From the NCBI RefSeq assembly GCF_003072645.1, contig NZ_CP028897.1:3361658-3425657 (forward strand): 64,000 nucleotides of DNA, read 5' to 3'. This stretch comes from Dongshaea marina. GTDB lineage: Bacteria; Pseudomonadota; Gammaproteobacteria; Enterobacterales; Aeromonadaceae. The notes under the pieces were generated by a model, which saw nothing but the letters and a program-made list of their open reading frames with translations, ran no database searches and was not told the origin of the DNA. Positions 39,265-48,346 of this stretch are shown here, one piece after another (within the stretch, counting starts at the first letter, position 1; each line of letters starts with the position of its first letter). Made by a program: the position numbers and the translations under genes.

Positions 39265-39271
39265 ATGGGTC
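39265..39271. repeat. Target site duplication of the IS21 element, left copy
   Basis: ATGGGTC lies directly before the TGCG end of the element, and the same 7 bases follow it at 41899-41905. IS21 elements usually make duplications of 4 to 8 bases. Confidence 0.85.
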
Positions 39272-39505
39272 TGCGTTTTTTGGTCCATCGCGATCACCCA
39301 ATAAGATCGATAGCGATCACTGAATAATATCGATCGCGATCGCTCAATAATATCGATGGCGATCACTTTTGAGTTTTATATTATTGGGTGATCGGCATGA
39401 ATATTATGCAGTCCCGACCGAAATGTTATTCATTTCAACTCCCGTTTCGCAGGTGTTTTTTTAACCGGCTATGCTCTCTGTTTGACCTCGAGCGGAGAGC
39501 CAGCC

Positions 39506-41053
39506 ATGCCAACGGTGCATATCACCATGCGAAAACTCAAAGAGATCCTCAGACTCAAGTACCAAGGCGGCCTGAGTCACCGCCAGATCGCAAGCAGCCT
39601 GTCTGTGTCTCCGTCGACTGTGTCCAATTACTGCAAAAGGGCCCAACAGATGGGGCTATGCCAATGGCCTCTGCCTGCTGAGTGGGATGAAGAGCGGCTG
39701 CGCCGTGAGTTCCTTGAGACCCGGATCACGGTTCGTCAGACACCTCCTCTGCCGGATTGGGCCGTGGCCCATCAGGAGCTCAGACGCAAAGGGATGACGC
39801 TACAACTCCTGTGGGAGGAGTATGCTGAGCGACATCCCAAGAACCACTACAGCTATAACCATTACTGCATGCGTTATCGTGAGTGGCGTAAATGCCAGTC
39901 TCCCTCAATGCGTCAGAGCCATAAAGCCGGTGAAAAACTGTTTGTTGATTACTGCGGTCCAACCGTGCCCATCGTGGATCCGAGGACTGGGGAGGAGCGT
40001 CGGGCTCAGATCTTTGTCGCTGTGATGGGTGCATCCAGCTACACCTACGCCGATGCAACCTTGAGTCAGGGGCTGGAAGACTGGGTGATGAGCCATAAAC
40101 GGGCCTTCGAATTTCTGGGGGGAGTACCAGAGATGATCGTTCCGGATAATCTCAAAAGCGGAGTCAGTAGAGCGTGTCGCTACGAGCCAGATCTCAATCC
40201 TACCTATCAGCAGCTGGCTGCACACTATGGTGTTGCAGTGCTTCCTGCCCGTCCTTACAAGCCCAAAGATAAAGCCAAGGCTGAGGTGGGCGTGCAGATC
40301 GTTGAGCGCTGGATCCTGGCAAAACTGCGCCATGAGACCTTCTTCAGTCTGGCTCAGCTAAACCAGCGGATCGGGGCTCTGCTCACCGAGTTGAACAATC
40401 GCCCGTTCAAGAAGCTGCCGGGAAGCCGTAAATCACAGTTTGAATTGCTAGACAAACCGGTGCTCAAATCGCTGCCTCAAAACCCCTATCAGTTCACCCG
40501 GGTGAAGGCGGTTCGGGTTCATATCGACTATCACATCGAGCTCGACAAGCACTACTACTCGGTTCCCTATACCCTGCTCAAACGCAAGCTTGAAGCGCAT
40601 ATCTGCGACAACCTGGTACGGATCTATCATGGTGGTCGCTGTGTCGCGACACATCCACGCAGCTATCAGCAGGGAGGGCAAACCACCCACCCCGATCATA
40701 TGCCGGTCGCACACCAAAAGCAGATGCAATGGACCCCGGGACGCTTTCTGAACTGGGCTCAGGAGATAGGCCCCTCCACGCTTGCGGTGATCAAACAGCT
40801 GCTCTACCGAAAGTCCCACCCGGAGCTTGGATATCGGGCCAGCCTTGGGATCCTCAACCTGGAAAAGCGATATGGACGCCCCCGCTTAGAAGCGGCCTGC
40901 CAGCGAGCAGACCGAACGGGCGTTTACTATCAGAAAGGGATCCGCTCCATCCTGGAAAAGGGGCTGGATGGCCAGCCACTGCCCGAAACTCAGCCGGATC
41001 GTCTGGCGGAGCTCACTCACCTCAATATCCGTGGCTCAGGCTACTATCACTAA
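39506..41053 (+). CDS. istA: IstA transposase of the IS21 element
   Basis: 515 residues from MPTVHITMRKLKEILRL. It has an N-terminal helix-turn-helix (LSHRQIASSLSVSPSTVSNY) and a DDE integrase core with Asp in LFVDYCGPT, Asp in IVPDNLKSG and Glu in KAKAEVGVQIVERW. It cuts and joins the element's ends. A TTG at 39482 could extend it by 8 residues. Confidence 0.95.
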   Translation: MPTVHITMRKLKEILRLKYQGGLSHRQIASSLSVSPSTVSNYCKRAQQMGLCQWPLPAEWDEERLRREFLETRITVRQTPPLPDWAVAHQELRRKGMTLQLLWEEYAERHPKNHYSYNHYCMRYREWRKCQSPSMRQSHKAGEKLFVDYCGPTVPIVDPRTGEERRAQIFVAVMGASSYTYADATLSQGLEDWVMSHKRAFEFLGGVPEMIVPDNLKSGVSRACRYEPDLNPTYQQLAAHYGVAVLPARPYKPKDKAKAEVGVQIVERWILAKLRHETFFSLAQLNQRIGALLTELNNRPFKKLPGSRKSQFELLDKPVLKSLPQNPYQFTRVKAVRVHIDYHIELDKHYYSVPYTLLKRKLEAHICDNLVRIYHGGRCVATHPRSYQQGGQTTHPDHMPVAHQKQMQWTPGRFLNWAQEIGPSTLAVIKQLLYRKSHPELGYRASLGILNLEKRYGRPRLEAACQRADRTGVYYQKGIRSILEKGLDGQPLPETQPDRLAELTHLNIRGSGYYH

Positions 41054-41062
41054 GGATCAAAG

Positions 41063-41818
41063 ATGACAGAACAACTCAAACAGCAACTTCGGGAGCTGAA
41101 ACTAAGTGGTATCCGGGATGCCCTGGAAAGGCAACATCAGCAACCCGGGCACTACCAGGAACTCGGGTTCGAAGAGCGACTCAGCCTGCTGCTGGAGCAG
41201 GAGCTGACGGATCGGTCTCAGCGGCGGATCGAGCGCCTTATCAAGCAGGCCCGATTCCGGCTGCAGGCAAATCTGGAGCAACTGGATTATCGAAGTGATC
41301 GCGGCTTGCATAGAGCCCAGATCCGCTCACTGGCAGAGGGATACTGGCTTAGCCTGGGGCAGACTCTGATCCTGACCGGGGCGACCGGGTGCGGGAAAAC
41401 CTATCTGGCCTGCGCCCTGGGCCATCACTTCTGTCTGCAGGGACTCGGGGTTCGCTACTTCCGGTTTAAAGAGCTGCTGGAGCAACTGCAGCTGGCTCAG
41501 GCTGATGGCAGCTATCGAAAGCTGATGGTTCAGTTGAGAAACACGCCGCTTCTGATCCTCGATGACTGGGGACTGGAGTCGCTGAATGCGCTTCAGCGTA
41601 GCGATCTACTGGAGTTAATCGATGCTCGCCATGGTCACGGAGCCACACTGATCGGCAGCCAGCTTCCGCTGGAGCACTGGCACACAATGATCGGTGAATC
41701 AACCCATGCGGATGCGATCCTGGATCGTCTGGTTCATGGAGCGATCCGTGTAGAATTATGCGGAGAATCGATGAGAAAAATCACCGCAGAGTTGACGGAT
41801 GCCGATCACTCAGGGTAA
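41063..41818 (+). CDS. istB: IstB helper ATPase of the IS21 element
   Basis: 251 residues, an AAA+ ATPase that assists IstA. The Walker A is TGATGCGKTYLA and the Walker B LLILDDWG. It starts 9 bases after istA. Confidence 0.95.
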   Translation: MTEQLKQQLRELKLSGIRDALERQHQQPGHYQELGFEERLSLLLEQELTDRSQRRIERLIKQARFRLQANLEQLDYRSDRGLHRAQIRSLAEGYWLSLGQTLILTGATGCGKTYLACALGHHFCLQGLGVRYFRFKELLEQLQLAQADGSYRKLMVQLRNTPLLILDDWGLESLNALQRSDLLELIDARHGHGATLIGSQLPLEHWHTMIGESTHADAILDRLVHGAIRVELCGESMRKITAELTDADHSG

Positions 41819-41898
41819 AAAATAACCCAGTCTGTGAGACGGGATGTTGAGGTGATCGACATCATATTATTCGGTGATCGCCATCGCGATAATACGCA

Positions 41899-41905
41899 AT
41901 GGGTC
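41899..41905. repeat. Target site duplication of the IS21 element, right copy
   Basis: ATGGGTC, identical to 39265-39271, directly after the right end ACGCA. Confidence 0.85.
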
Positions 41906-43130
41906 CTTCCATCAAGCTCCGGTGCTCGGCATCCTGCCTCGAAAACAAAATAGTGGGTTTATCGTTCGCCTCAGCGCTCGCTAACGGGGTTTAAACTCCC
42001 CTTTGATTCGCACCGAAGGGTCACGTTGGTGTTTGAGATTGAAGGATATGGATATCCTGAAAGCAGGGTCGAGCCATGGATGGCTCGTTTCTGCGTATCT
42101 CATAAAACCAGTGGCTCTGAGGATCAACGCGAATCGGGGGGCACCCTCGGGGTTGTTAGGGGGACAGGGTGAGCAGTTCCTGCCATACAGGATGTATCAA
42201 TGCCGTGGAAGGCAGGATGCCTGGGAACGGCCTGACCCGCAGGTAGCTTACGTCATCCATGGCTACCGCTACATTCGCACTTCCTTGTGCAGCATCCGCG
42301 GTCGGACAATTGTGCCGCAGGCACAAAACCGCCGACCGCAGGTCAAATGATTAAGGTTCGCTTTGTACCAATAGCAAACCTTATATATATCCTGCGGATA
42401 ACCTTTTTGCAGCTGCGCTGCATGAATGTCGGAATCGCCCGACAGCGAGCAAAGGGGCAAACGCCTTTCCCCTTTGCAATCCCCTAGCGCCCCGAACCTC
42501 GCTGCATCCTCGTCTCACCTAAGGCTCAAGGCACCGCTTAGACATCACGTCCATGTGATGGCTAAGCTTTCACGATATCCCTATCGCTCAACCTTAATCC
42601 TTAACGGCTCGCCTCGGCGCTCGCTCACGGAGATTTAGGGCCCCGTTGCGCCGAGGGTTTCAAGTAGGAGCACAGAGGGAGTGGCAAGGATGCCACGAAA
42701 AGACAACCAGTACATGGAGGTACTGTTTGTCTGTACTTTTGCGAACTTGAAACATGAGGATGAAGCAAATACCGGGGTGTCCTTGGGAGTAAAGAGGGTA
42801 TTGGACAAGCAATACCCTTTTCCCGCCGCCGCTCGGCAGCGGCAAATGTACCGCTGGCACAAATACTTCAGTCCGAAGGACAAAGTAAAAGCTCGCTTTG
42901 TAGCAATAAAGAACATTTGTTCGTGCTATACACAGGCGGCTGATAACACCATGTTCAGGCATTCCACACTCCATGGAACCCTATGAAATATGAGCGGCAC
43001 CTTAAGGCTGCTACAGCTTGAAACCGAAAAACATCAACTGAACCTAAACCCTCATCAAAAATAAATCACCTATTAATCAATAGATTGAGCCAAACGCCAT
43101 AGTTATTTCGAAAAATACAGTAATAACGAT
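41906..43130. other. 1.2-kb repeat-rich region without a convincing gene
   Basis: Several short frames exist on both strands but none has family features. The stretch contains repeat copy C (42330-42440). The part at 42880-42920 (AAAGCTCGCTTTGTAGCAAT) is again like the repeat family. It looks like a patchwork of intergenic repeats, into which IS21 has inserted. Confidence 0.5.
42330..42440 (+). repeat. Dispersed repeat, copy C
   Basis: Shares CGCAGGTCAAAT, TTCGCTTTGTACCAATAGC, the AACCTTATATAT segment and TATCCTGCGGATAACC with copy B, then GCAGCTGCGCTGC, after which it diverges. Copies B and C stand about 3 kb apart on either side of the IS21 element. Confidence 0.75.
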
Positions 43131-43169
43131 TTGACACTACACATCATTAATTCTATATTTCCGGATATA
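43131..43169 (+). promoter_or_regulatory. Promoter of the permease operon with a candidate ArsR site
   Basis: TTGACA (43131-43136) is followed after 17 bases by TATATT (43154-43159), a near-consensus sigma-70 promoter. The near-palindrome ATTTCCGGATAT overlaps the -10 element and could be the operator for the ArsR-type regulator encoded third in the operon. The ribosome-binding site of the permease is AGAGAGG, 8 bases before ATG. Confidence 0.6.
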
Positions 43170-43198
43170 TCGAATTATAGTTAAGAGAGGTAACTGTC

Positions 43199-44248
43199 AT
43201 GAGTCCTGAAATATTTGCGATGTTTAAGGAAGCAGCCCATATGTTTGTTTTCTTAGCCGCAGAGCTTACCATTTTGTTCATTGCCATCAGCTATCTGGTT
43301 GGTGTGCTTCAGGAGTTCATCACTCCTGAAAAGATCCAATCGATCTTAAGCTCACGCAAAGGCAAAGGCTATGTGATTGCTGCGCTGCTCGGCTCAATCA
43401 CTCCATTTTGCTCCTGCTCGACCATCCCCTTTCTCAAGGGGCTACTTCGTGCTCGAGCGGGCTTTGGACCTATGCTGGTATTCCTCTTCAGCAGTCCACT
43501 GCTCAACCCGGTGATCATAGGCCTGTTTGTAGTGACCTTTGGGATCAAAGTCGCACTCTTCTATTTCCTGGTTGCCATGCTGGTCTCTATCAGTGCCGGC
43601 TTACTCCTGGAAAAGCTGGGCTTTGAAAGGTATGTACGCAAAGAGGCTTATGAGGAAACCGCAACTCCTTCGGGCTGTGGCACTTCAAAAACGAGTTCCG
43701 GATGTGGCTGTGATTCAGCGCCTAAGGTGAGTACTTCACACTGTGAGTCAGTGCGTGATCCGAGCAAGGCTTCAGATTGTGCGGGCTCAGTTACGATGAA
43801 CCTGAGCGGGGAAGCTGTATTGACTATCAAAGAGGAGAGTCGCTGGCTTCGGGTCTGGCGTACAACCTGGAAGGACTTTAAGCAGGTACTGCCTTACCTG
43901 CTGGCAGGAATTTTACTCGGATCTTTCATTTACGGCTTTATCCCCACGGATCTGATTGCGCAATACGCAGGGGCTGGTCATTGGTATGCGATTCCCATTG
44001 CGGCTGTGATCGGCATCCCGCTGTATATTCGTGCCGAAGCTGTGATCCCCCTGAGTGCGGCCCTGGTCAAGAAAGGGATGGCGATGGGCTCTGTGATGGC
44101 ACTGATCATCGGTAGTGCCGGAGCCAGCCTCACCGAGGTGATCCTTCTGAAATCTATTTTTAAGAATCAGATGATTGCCGCCTTTTTGACCGTGATCCTG
44201 ACAATGGCGATCGGTGCAGGCTACCTGTATAGCTACCTGTTTGCCTGA
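43199..44248 (+). CDS. Permease of the YraQ/ArsP (DUF318) family
   Basis: 349 residues with about eight membrane segments in two groups, separated by a large Cys-rich cytoplasmic loop (GCGTSKTSSGCGCDS). The family signature TPFCSCSTIPFLKGLL, with its Cys pair, is present, as is GIPLYIRAEAVIPLSAALVKKG. ArsP members export trivalent organoarsenicals; others are of unknown cargo. The Cys pair and the downstream ArsR gene support a thiol-reactive metal or metalloid substrate. Confidence 0.82.
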   Translation: MSPEIFAMFKEAAHMFVFLAAELTILFIAISYLVGVLQEFITPEKIQSILSSRKGKGYVIAALLGSITPFCSCSTIPFLKGLLRARAGFGPMLVFLFSSPLLNPVIIGLFVVTFGIKVALFYFLVAMLVSISAGLLLEKLGFERYVRKEAYEETATPSGCGTSKTSSGCGCDSAPKVSTSHCESVRDPSKASDCAGSVTMNLSGEAVLTIKEESRWLRVWRTTWKDFKQVLPYLLAGILLGSFIYGFIPTDLIAQYAGAGHWYAIPIAAVIGIPLYIRAEAVIPLSAALVKKGMAMGSVMALIIGSAGASLTEVILLKSIFKNQMIAAFLTVILTMAIGAGYLYSYLFA

Positions 44249-44254
44249 CAAGTC

Positions 44255-44287
44255 CCCCACTCTACCTCTTCTATGAGTAGAGTGGGG
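44255..44287 (+). terminator. Long hairpin between the permease and the next gene
   Basis: An 11-bp perfect stem (CCCCACTCTAC with GTAGAGTGGGG) and an 11-base loop, starting 6 bases after the permease stop. No T-run follows, so it may be an mRNA-stabilising or attenuating structure that lets less of the downstream genes be made. Confidence 0.5.
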
Positions 44288-44319
44288 TGACACTTCATCA
44301 CAAAAGTTGAGAGACAGAT

Positions 44320-44532
44320 ATGATTAAGAAACCCATAGTCCTGGCACAAATTCTATTGATCTCTTTTATCTTGAGCCTTGTCTCTAAAAACACAGATGTT
44401 GTTCAGGCATACCCGATAAGCTCCGCCATCGCCATTGCACTCCTGAGCATTGGCTCCATCATGGTGGCAGGAATACTCCGGGATAGATTGAAGAGTCCGC
44501 AGTCATGTTACTCTGACAACAAAGAGGATTGA
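44320..44532 (+). CDS. Small membrane protein in the permease operon
   Basis: 70 residues with two hydrophobic segments (about 7-22 and 30-52) and a polar tail with one Cys (PQSCYSDNKED). A ribosome-binding site (GAGAG) lies before ATG. I recognise no family. Its place between permease and regulator suggests an accessory role. Confidence 0.55.
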   Translation: MIKKPIVLAQILLISFILSLVSKNTDVVQAYPISSAIAIALLSIGSIMVAGILRDRLKSPQSCYSDNKED

Positions 44533-44612
44533 GTTCATGGCTCGATACGGCATTGAAGCCCTCATCTGTACTGTGTGAATATAATGAAGAGCAAAATAGA
44601 GGTGGAGATATC

Positions 44613-44945
44613 ATGAATATTGAGATCGCGGCTAATGCACTCAAGGAGTTGGGTCACCCGACGAGGCTGACCATCTACAAATGCGTGGTGAAGGCTGGAT
44701 ACCAGGGGATCTCAGTGGGCGGGATCCAGGCCCAGCTGAACATTCCAGCCTCAACCCTGTCTCATCATATTTCGGGCCTTGTCTCTGCTGGCCTTGTCAG
44801 TCAGAGAAGAGAGAGCAGAACCCTGTATTGTGTTGCCCAATACCAATACCTGGACTCAGTGATCAACTTTCTTGTTGAGGAGTGCTGTATTCACGAGCCG
44901 GGCGAGCAGCACCACCGGCCAGGCATTAAGCCCTCAAAGGCCTGA
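44613..44945 (+). CDS. ArsR/SmtB-family repressor
   Basis: 110 residues from MNIEIAANALKELGHPTRL, with AGGTGGAG before ATG; the longer frame from 44529 is less likely. The winged helix (IPASTLSHHISGLVSAGLV) is the ArsR type. A Cys pair (EECCIHEP) in the C-terminal part could bind a metalloid or metal. It is co-directional with the permease and probably represses the operon from the site at 43155-43169. Confidence 0.85.
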   Translation: MNIEIAANALKELGHPTRLTIYKCVVKAGYQGISVGGIQAQLNIPASTLSHHISGLVSAGLVSQRRESRTLYCVAQYQYLDSVINFLVEECCIHEPGEQHHRPGIKPSKA

Positions 44946-45157
44946 GAGATGGTCATCTCACTTCGGCGGAGCTGAACAATCCGGCCTAAATCTTTTTTGA
45001 CAGACAAATAGTCTTGCCCTATACCCGCAGTGACACGTGCGAGATAATCGATTTGAGCGAGGAGCAGCGGATAGGCAAGATTGAGTCAACTCGGCAGATC
45101 CAAGTTTCAGATGATTTAGATCACCTTGTATCTGATTGTAAATGGTATAGTTGAGCG

Positions 45158-45751
45158 ATGAAAAAAGGCAGACCCCTCACATTCAACCCCGATATCGCAC
45201 TCTCAAAAGCGATGGAGCTCTTTTGGAAAAAAGGCTTTGAGGCCACCTCAACGGCAGATCTGATGCAGGCGATGGGGCTTTCCAAAAGCAGCCTGTATCA
45301 AAAATTTGGCTCCAAGCAACAATTATTCGAGCAGTGCCTGGATCTTTACATCAAAAATGAAAATGCTATCTTCCATGAGTGCATCGAAAATGCGTCATCT
45401 GCGAAAGCAGCCATCCTTGAGATGACCCGGTTAATTGCCTTTCCTGCCGAGCAAAGCAAAAACTCAAAGGGCTGCTTCTTTGTAAACTCGATCTGTGAGC
45501 TGTCCGAAGACAGCACGGCTAAGCTTGTTTCCTCACGAATCGCAAAAGAGATGGAGAGGACACGCCAGGCGATCGAAGGCCTGTTAGCTCAGGCCCAGAG
45601 TGAGGGAGAGATGTGTAACACCAAGTCCCCTAAAGAGCTTTCCTCTTTATTGATGACTTTCATTATCGGGCTAAAAGTCATCAATAAGATGGAAGCCAGC
45701 CCAGAGACGGTAAACTCCCTGGTTGAACAGATCCACGAAATCCTAGCATAA
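45158..45751 (+). CDS. TetR/AcrR-family regulator
   Basis: 197 residues. The helix-turn-helix is STADLMQAMGLSKSSLYQKFGSK, given here by its core GLSKSSLYQKFG. The ligand domain includes SKGCFFVNSICE, a segment seen in TetR proteins that control quinone or electrophile efflux. It converges with the efflux genes. Its likely operator is the palindrome at 48385-48398 before emrA. It lacks a clear ribosome-binding site (no AGGAG before ATG). Confidence 0.85.
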   Translation: MKKGRPLTFNPDIALSKAMELFWKKGFEATSTADLMQAMGLSKSSLYQKFGSKQQLFEQCLDLYIKNENAIFHECIENASSAKAAILEMTRLIAFPAEQSKNSKGCFFVNSICELSEDSTAKLVSSRIAKEMERTRQAIEGLLAQAQSEGEMCNTKSPKELSSLLMTFIIGLKVINKMEASPETVNSLVEQIHEILA

Positions 45752-45797
45752 AACTATATGTCAGGATCTCGTACTATACTCGCTATCTGGCAAGCCT

Positions 45798-47360
45798 CTA
45801 ATGGAGCGCTATTCCCTCTTCATGCCCCTGCTCTACCCTAAACCAACCCCCTGGCTTTTTCAGTAAAAATGCCATGGGGATCATCAGCAGTGACAGTAGC
45901 ATGGTGAAGAAGAGTATATCGTTAAAGGCGATCATCGCAGACTGGGAGCCGAGCATGTTCTGCAGCAGCGCGACATCCTGTAAGTTAGAGAGCGAATACC
46001 CCTGGGCGTGAAGCCAGTTTCTCAGGTTTGGATTAAGCGGAGATAGCTGACCCCCAAGCTCATTCCAGTTCACCTGAGTCAGGCTAACATTGATGGTTGC
46101 CATGATGGAGACTCCGATTGAACTCCCTATACTTCGTGCTGAATTAAAAAGCCCTGAAGCTTCATCCCTGTCCTTCGATGAGAATCCCTGAAACGCCAGC
46201 TCCATCAAGGGTAGGAAAATAAAGCCGATTGCCAGCCCCTGGAGTATATTTGGAACAAACAACACAGAATCATTCACCAGCAGTGAAAAACTGGTCATCA
46301 TAAGATAAGAGCTACAGGCGGTGAGTACCAATCCTGTGATGACCAGAAGATAGGCTGGTACTTTACGGATCAGAGCTGACACAAGCATCATGCCAACAAT
46401 CCCAAAGATACCACGCACAGATATCGCCTCACCGGCACTAAATGCCGGGTACCCCAACAAGGTTTGTAAAAACTGGGGCAACCAGGTGACCAGCCCGACC
46501 GCAATCATGACAAAGAACATCAAAATAATAGAGGAGCCGGTAAAAAGTCTGTCTCTGAACAGGTTGAGGTTTATGATGTTCTGCGGGCCTAATTTGATTC
46601 CCCGGAGCAAAAACACAATGAAGCTAACGAGCGAAACTCCAGATAGAATTACGATGAGGTTCGAGTCAAACCAATCTTTGGAGGCTCCTTGATCCAGGGT
46701 GACCTGAAACGCACCGATACAAAGGCTCATGAGGAGTAACCCATACCAATCGATATTCTTGGGCTGCTTTTCTGTGTCCTTAATGAAGACGACCAGCAGG
46801 GGCAGAACCAGCATGATGATCGGGATATTCACGAAAAAATCCCAGTGCCAACTGACATTTTCAGTCAGGTAACCTCCCATGATCGGTCCAAAGACTGGCG
46901 CCGCCATCACGCCCATACCATAGATCCCCATGGCAGCTCCCAGCTTTGATTTATCCTTCTCCATGAATAACTCAGTGATGATCGATTGAGATATCGGTGC
47001 CATCAGGGCGCCAAAGGCTCCCTGAAACCCACGAAAAATAATCATCTCTTCAAGACTTGTGGATAAACCACACAGCATAGAGAAAATCCCAAAACCAACC
47101 ACCACTGCGAGTAGTAACTTTATACGACCCAGTCGTGCGGTTAAAAAACCACTCAGGGGCATGACGATGGCAGACATGACCACATAAGAAGTCACCGTCC
47201 AGCTGATCTGCTCCTGAGTCGCTCCCAGGGCACCTCCCATATCCTTTAGTGATACAGAGACTATGGTCATGTCGAGAATTTCTACGGCTGTCACCAAAGT
47301 CAGTATGCTAGTGACCAACCAGGGAATAAAATTACTCTGTGAGTCAAATGCCTTGCTCAT
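45798..47360 (-). CDS. emrB: EmrB/QacA-type 14-helix MFS drug exporter
   Basis: 520 residues with 14 membrane segments. The DHA2 signatures are LDMTIVSVSLKDM at the N-terminus, the motif A-like LSGFLTARLGRIK and motif C GPIMGGYL. With EmrA it forms a pump that spans the envelope with TolC. It starts 2 bases after emrA. Confidence 0.9.
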   Translation of the reverse strand: MSKAFDSQSNFIPWLVTSILTLVTAVEILDMTIVSVSLKDMGGALGATQEQISWTVTSYVVMSAIVMPLSGFLTARLGRIKLLLAVVVGFGIFSMLCGLSTSLEEMIIFRGFQGAFGALMAPISQSIITELFMEKDKSKLGAAMGIYGMGVMAAPVFGPIMGGYLTENVSWHWDFFVNIPIIMLVLPLLVVFIKDTEKQPKNIDWYGLLLMSLCIGAFQVTLDQGASKDWFDSNLIVILSGVSLVSFIVFLLRGIKLGPQNIINLNLFRDRLFTGSSIILMFFVMIAVGLVTWLPQFLQTLLGYPAFSAGEAISVRGIFGIVGMMLVSALIRKVPAYLLVITGLVLTACSSYLMMTSFSLLVNDSVLFVPNILQGLAIGFIFLPLMELAFQGFSSKDRDEASGLFNSARSIGSSIGVSIMATINVSLTQVNWNELGGQLSPLNPNLRNWLHAQGYSLSNLQDVALLQNMLGSQSAMIAFNDILFFTMLLSLLMIPMAFLLKKPGGWFRVEQGHEEGIALH

Positions 47361-47362
47361 GG

Positions 47363-48346
47363 TTAAGCCTTGGATGCATTGACGGTCACATTGGCACTGG
47401 CCCCCATACGTAACGGCTTGGAAACAGGCAGTGACTGGGTAAACTTAATTTTTACCGGGAATCTCTGAGTCACCTTGACCCAGTTTCCGGTCGCATTCTC
47501 GGGTGGCAAAATGGAGAAGCTTGAGCCACTTCCATCACTGATGTCTGCAACTTTTCCGTGAAGCTTGAGCCCGGGATAGAGATCCAGTTCAACATCAACG
47601 GACTGACCCACCCTGATCTTAGATAAGTCAGTTTCCTTGAAGTTTGCATCAACCCACCAATTTTTAGACTCAATCACCACGAATTGGGGCTGCATTTCAG
47701 TAATCGCATCCCCGGCTCTGAGGCTGAGCTTTTCTATGGTTCCATCTGCAGGAGCCAAAACCCGGGTATGCTGTAAATCTAATTCAGCTTGGGCCAATAC
47801 CGCTTTCGCCTGACGGAGCTGGGCATTCATATCTCCCGGGTTACCAAGCTCAACCTGAGTCTTATCCAAAGCTTGCCTGGCCACTTTTAAGCTGGACTGA
47901 GCAACCGCGAGCCTAGTCTGGGCATCGTCTTTTGCTGAGACAGGACTCTGTCCTGCCGCCACTAGGGCAAGGATCCTGTCGTTATTTTTTTGCGCTAACT
48001 GCAGCTGTGATTCTCTCTCCCGGACCATCGCCTTATCACTGAGGATCTGTGCCTGCATCGACTGGATATTCTGCCGAGTGAGATCCAGTTCAGCCTTTGC
48101 CTTGGTTACCGCAATCTCAAACGGCCGGGAATCCAGTGTAAATAACAGCTGCCCTTTGGTTACCTCTTGATGATCAGAAACCTCAACCGATGAAACCTGC
48201 CCCGACACCTGGCTGGAGATCTGATCGACATGGGCTTTTATATACGCATTGTCAGTACTTGGATGAAGAGAAGAATAGCGCCAGTAAAATGCCAGACACC
48301 CCACGACCACCAGTGCAATGACTGCAATGAACACTTTCTTTTTCAT
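47363..48346 (-). CDS. emrA: EmrA/HlyD-type membrane fusion protein
   Basis: 327 residues. One N-terminal membrane anchor (about 5-22), then a lipoyl-like half (SSLHPSTDNAYIKAHVDQIS), a coiled coil (about 80-180), and the second lipoyl and beta-barrel part (VLAPADGTIEKLSLRAGDAI). It couples EmrB to an outer-membrane channel of the TolC type, which is not in this window. It is the first gene of the efflux operon. Confidence 0.9.
   Translation of the reverse strand: MKKKVFIAVIALVVVGCLAFYWRYSSLHPSTDNAYIKAHVDQISSQVSGQVSSVEVSDHQEVTKGQLLFTLDSRPFEIAVTKAKAELDLTRQNIQSMQAQILSDKAMVRERESQLQLAQKNNDRILALVAAGQSPVSAKDDAQTRLAVAQSSLKVARQALDKTQVELGNPGDMNAQLRQAKAVLAQAELDLQHTRVLAPADGTIEKLSLRAGDAITEMQPQFVVIESKNWWVDANFKETDLSKIRVGQSVDVELDLYPGLKLHGKVADISDGSGSSFSILPPENATGNWVKVTQRFPVKIKFTQSLPVSKPLRMGASANVTVNASKA

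Larger units (their letters stand above)
39272..41898 (+). mobile_element. Complete IS21-family insertion sequence (2627 bp)
   Basis: The element begins TGCGTTTTTT and ends AATACGCA, flanked by the 7-bp duplication ATGGGTC. It holds istA and istB in the standard order. The left end carries just over three copies of a 23-base unit (CGATCAC, then an AATAA-TATCGAT segment) at about 39290-39366. The right end holds inverted copies (about 41850-41890). These are the transposase-binding repeats typical of IS21. Both genes are intact, so it may be active. Confidence 0.93.

Noticed and set aside
42666-42986. 101- and 104-codon ORFs in the repeat region
   Set aside because: Overlapping frames on both strands, no family features, and the DNA belongs to the repeat-rich patch.
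41906-43130. CRISPR array or rRNA/tRNA genes in the gene-poor region
   Set aside because: The repeats are few, irregular and unequally spaced, and no tRNA cloverleaf or rRNA sequence is visible. None is seen elsewhere in the window.
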